The notes under the pieces are model-generated. The model was not told where the DNA came from, did no database searches, and worked only from the letters and a program-made list of their open reading frames with translations. This document shows, piece after piece, positions 63,282 through 64,000 of a stretch of DNA of 64,000 bases. The translations under genes and the position numbers were made by a program. Numbering within the stretch: the first letter of the stretch is position 1; each line of letters opens with the position of its first letter. The DNA comes from Candidatus Mediterraneibacter surreyensis (GTDB lineage: Bacteria; Bacillota; Clostridia; Lachnospirales; Lachnospiraceae): assembly GCA_019118885.1 (NCBI GenBank), contig DWYB01000036.1, forward strand, positions 1-64,000. The letters run 5' to 3'.

Positions 63282-64000
63282 CAGACATGCCGCACATCCA
63301 TATGAGATCACCCGGATACACTGCCGTATCTTTACGATCGAGGAGTTGTGCTACTATCTGTGTAATAATCTTTATCTGATCGACTATACGATTATGAACG
63401 CTCAGCTTTGTGAGTGGCTGGACGAAGAGCTGGGGATGGACAAACTGGCATCGGATCTAAGGGATGTGCTCAGGCTCCGCGGATCGGTAGAGAAATTTGT
63501 GCTGACCATACTCAAGGCATCTAAGATCTACCGGGAACCGGAGATGATCCGTATCCAGAATGTGCTGGAGCATCTGAAAAACCAGAAGGATATCGAACGG
63601 CAGAAATATAAAGGTGATAACCTGCTGGAAAGCGGTGAAGTGGAAGAGGCGATCCTTGTCTATCAGGCAATCCTGAATCAGGAAAAGGACGAGTCCGTGG
63701 ACGAAAAGTTTTACGGCAAGATCTATGCGGGACTTGGCGCGGCATACGGACGTCTGTTTCTTTACCAGGAAGCGGCCCGTATGTATGACAGAGCATATCA
63801 GATCTGCCAGGACAAGGCGCTGATCAAGCCCTATCTTTACGCGTCATATAAATATATGTCGCTGGAGGAATACCATATCCTCATCACAAAACAGGATGAT
63901 TATATGGAGATCAATGCGCAGATGCGAAGAGAAATTGACGAGATCAAAGAGACTATGACGGATGATGTAAGCCCTGAGCTTCTGGAAAAATGGAAAAGGC
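63256..64000 (+). CDS. TPR-containing protein, third gene of the DUF5717/DUF5716 operon (3' partial)
   Basis: This open frame begins at ATG 63256 (or 63253; TAGGAGG at 63244-63250 favours 63256), overlaps the previous gene by 26 bases, and runs off the end of the window without a stop, giving at least 248 residues. It starts 'MGSLILCHDRHAAHPYEITR', has a helical N-terminal region, then TPR-like pairs of helices ('GDNLLESGEVEEAILVYQAIL', 'YGKIYAGLGAAYGRLFLYQEA', 'ARMYDRAYQICQDKALIKPYL'). No membrane segment is seen. It is probably a structural or scaffold partner of the two upstream proteins. Confidence 0.88.
   Translation, partial: MGSLILCHDRHAAHPYEITRIHCRIFTIEELCYYLCNNLYLIDYTIMNAQLCEWLDEELGMDKLASDLRDVLRLRGSVEKFVLTILKASKIYREPEMIRIQNVLEHLKNQKDIERQKYKGDNLLESGEVEEAILVYQAILNQEKDESVDEKFYGKIYAGLGAAYGRLFLYQEAARMYDRAYQICQDKALIKPYLYASYKYMSLEEYHILITKQDDYMEINAQMRREIDEIKETMTDDVSPELLEKWKR

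Overview
The window reads as a chromosomal segment of a spore-forming member of the Clostridia, most likely Lachnospiraceae. The reasons are an almost complete dcw division cluster that runs directly into spoIIGA-sigE, the ftsH-uvrC-hprK-glucokinase order, a class III fructose bisphosphatase, a long-form Hpf, and a three-gene operon of large uncharacterised proteins (DUF5717/DUF5716-like) that I associate with this family. Promoters and terminators are Gram-positive in style and Shine-Dalgarno sequences are strong. No prophage, insertion sequence, CRISPR array, rRNA or tRNA gene was seen.

1-13.5 kb: mraZ (5' end cut by the window), rsmH, an ftsL-like gene, two consecutive class B PBPs separated by a 20-bp hairpin, mraY, murD, ftsW, divIB/ftsQ, ftsZ, then spoIIGA and sigE behind a promoter that looks Spo0A-controlled. 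ftsA and murG are absent from the cluster. 13.5-14.2 kb: a 550-bp quasi-palindrome made of two inverted copies of a structured element. The loops are identical while the helices differ in sequence but still pair, which points to an undescribed RNA or folded-DNA element.

14.2-26.4 kb: an ABC exporter, a tRNA-dihydrouridine synthase, pyrG with a leader hairpin that looks like an attenuator, a DUF1846 protein, then the ftsH-uvrC-hprK-glk run. 26.7-37.4 kb: a sugar-acid or polyol catabolic region that is a Firmicute counterpart of the whole Escherichia coli ydjFGHIJKL locus. It has three additions: an AlsE-like epimerase, a dicarboxylate-type symporter and an SDR dehydrogenase. A 20-base motif is repeated at both of its promoters and is a candidate YdjF (DeoR-family) operator.

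37.5-55.9 kb: PBP1A, a YigZ-family protein, hpf, typA, a structured intergenic element, an SSB-like protein, dapB, fbp, a short group-2 sigma factor, a small acidic lipoprotein, a eukaryotic-type hisA, secA, prfB with its programmed +1 frameshift, homoserine dehydrogenase, and an ApgM-like protein that may supply homoserine kinase activity. 56-64 kb: a PadR-DUF1700-DUF4097 envelope module, a GNAT acetyltransferase, and the DUF5717 / degenerate Hsp70-actin-like / TPR operon, whose last gene runs off the window.
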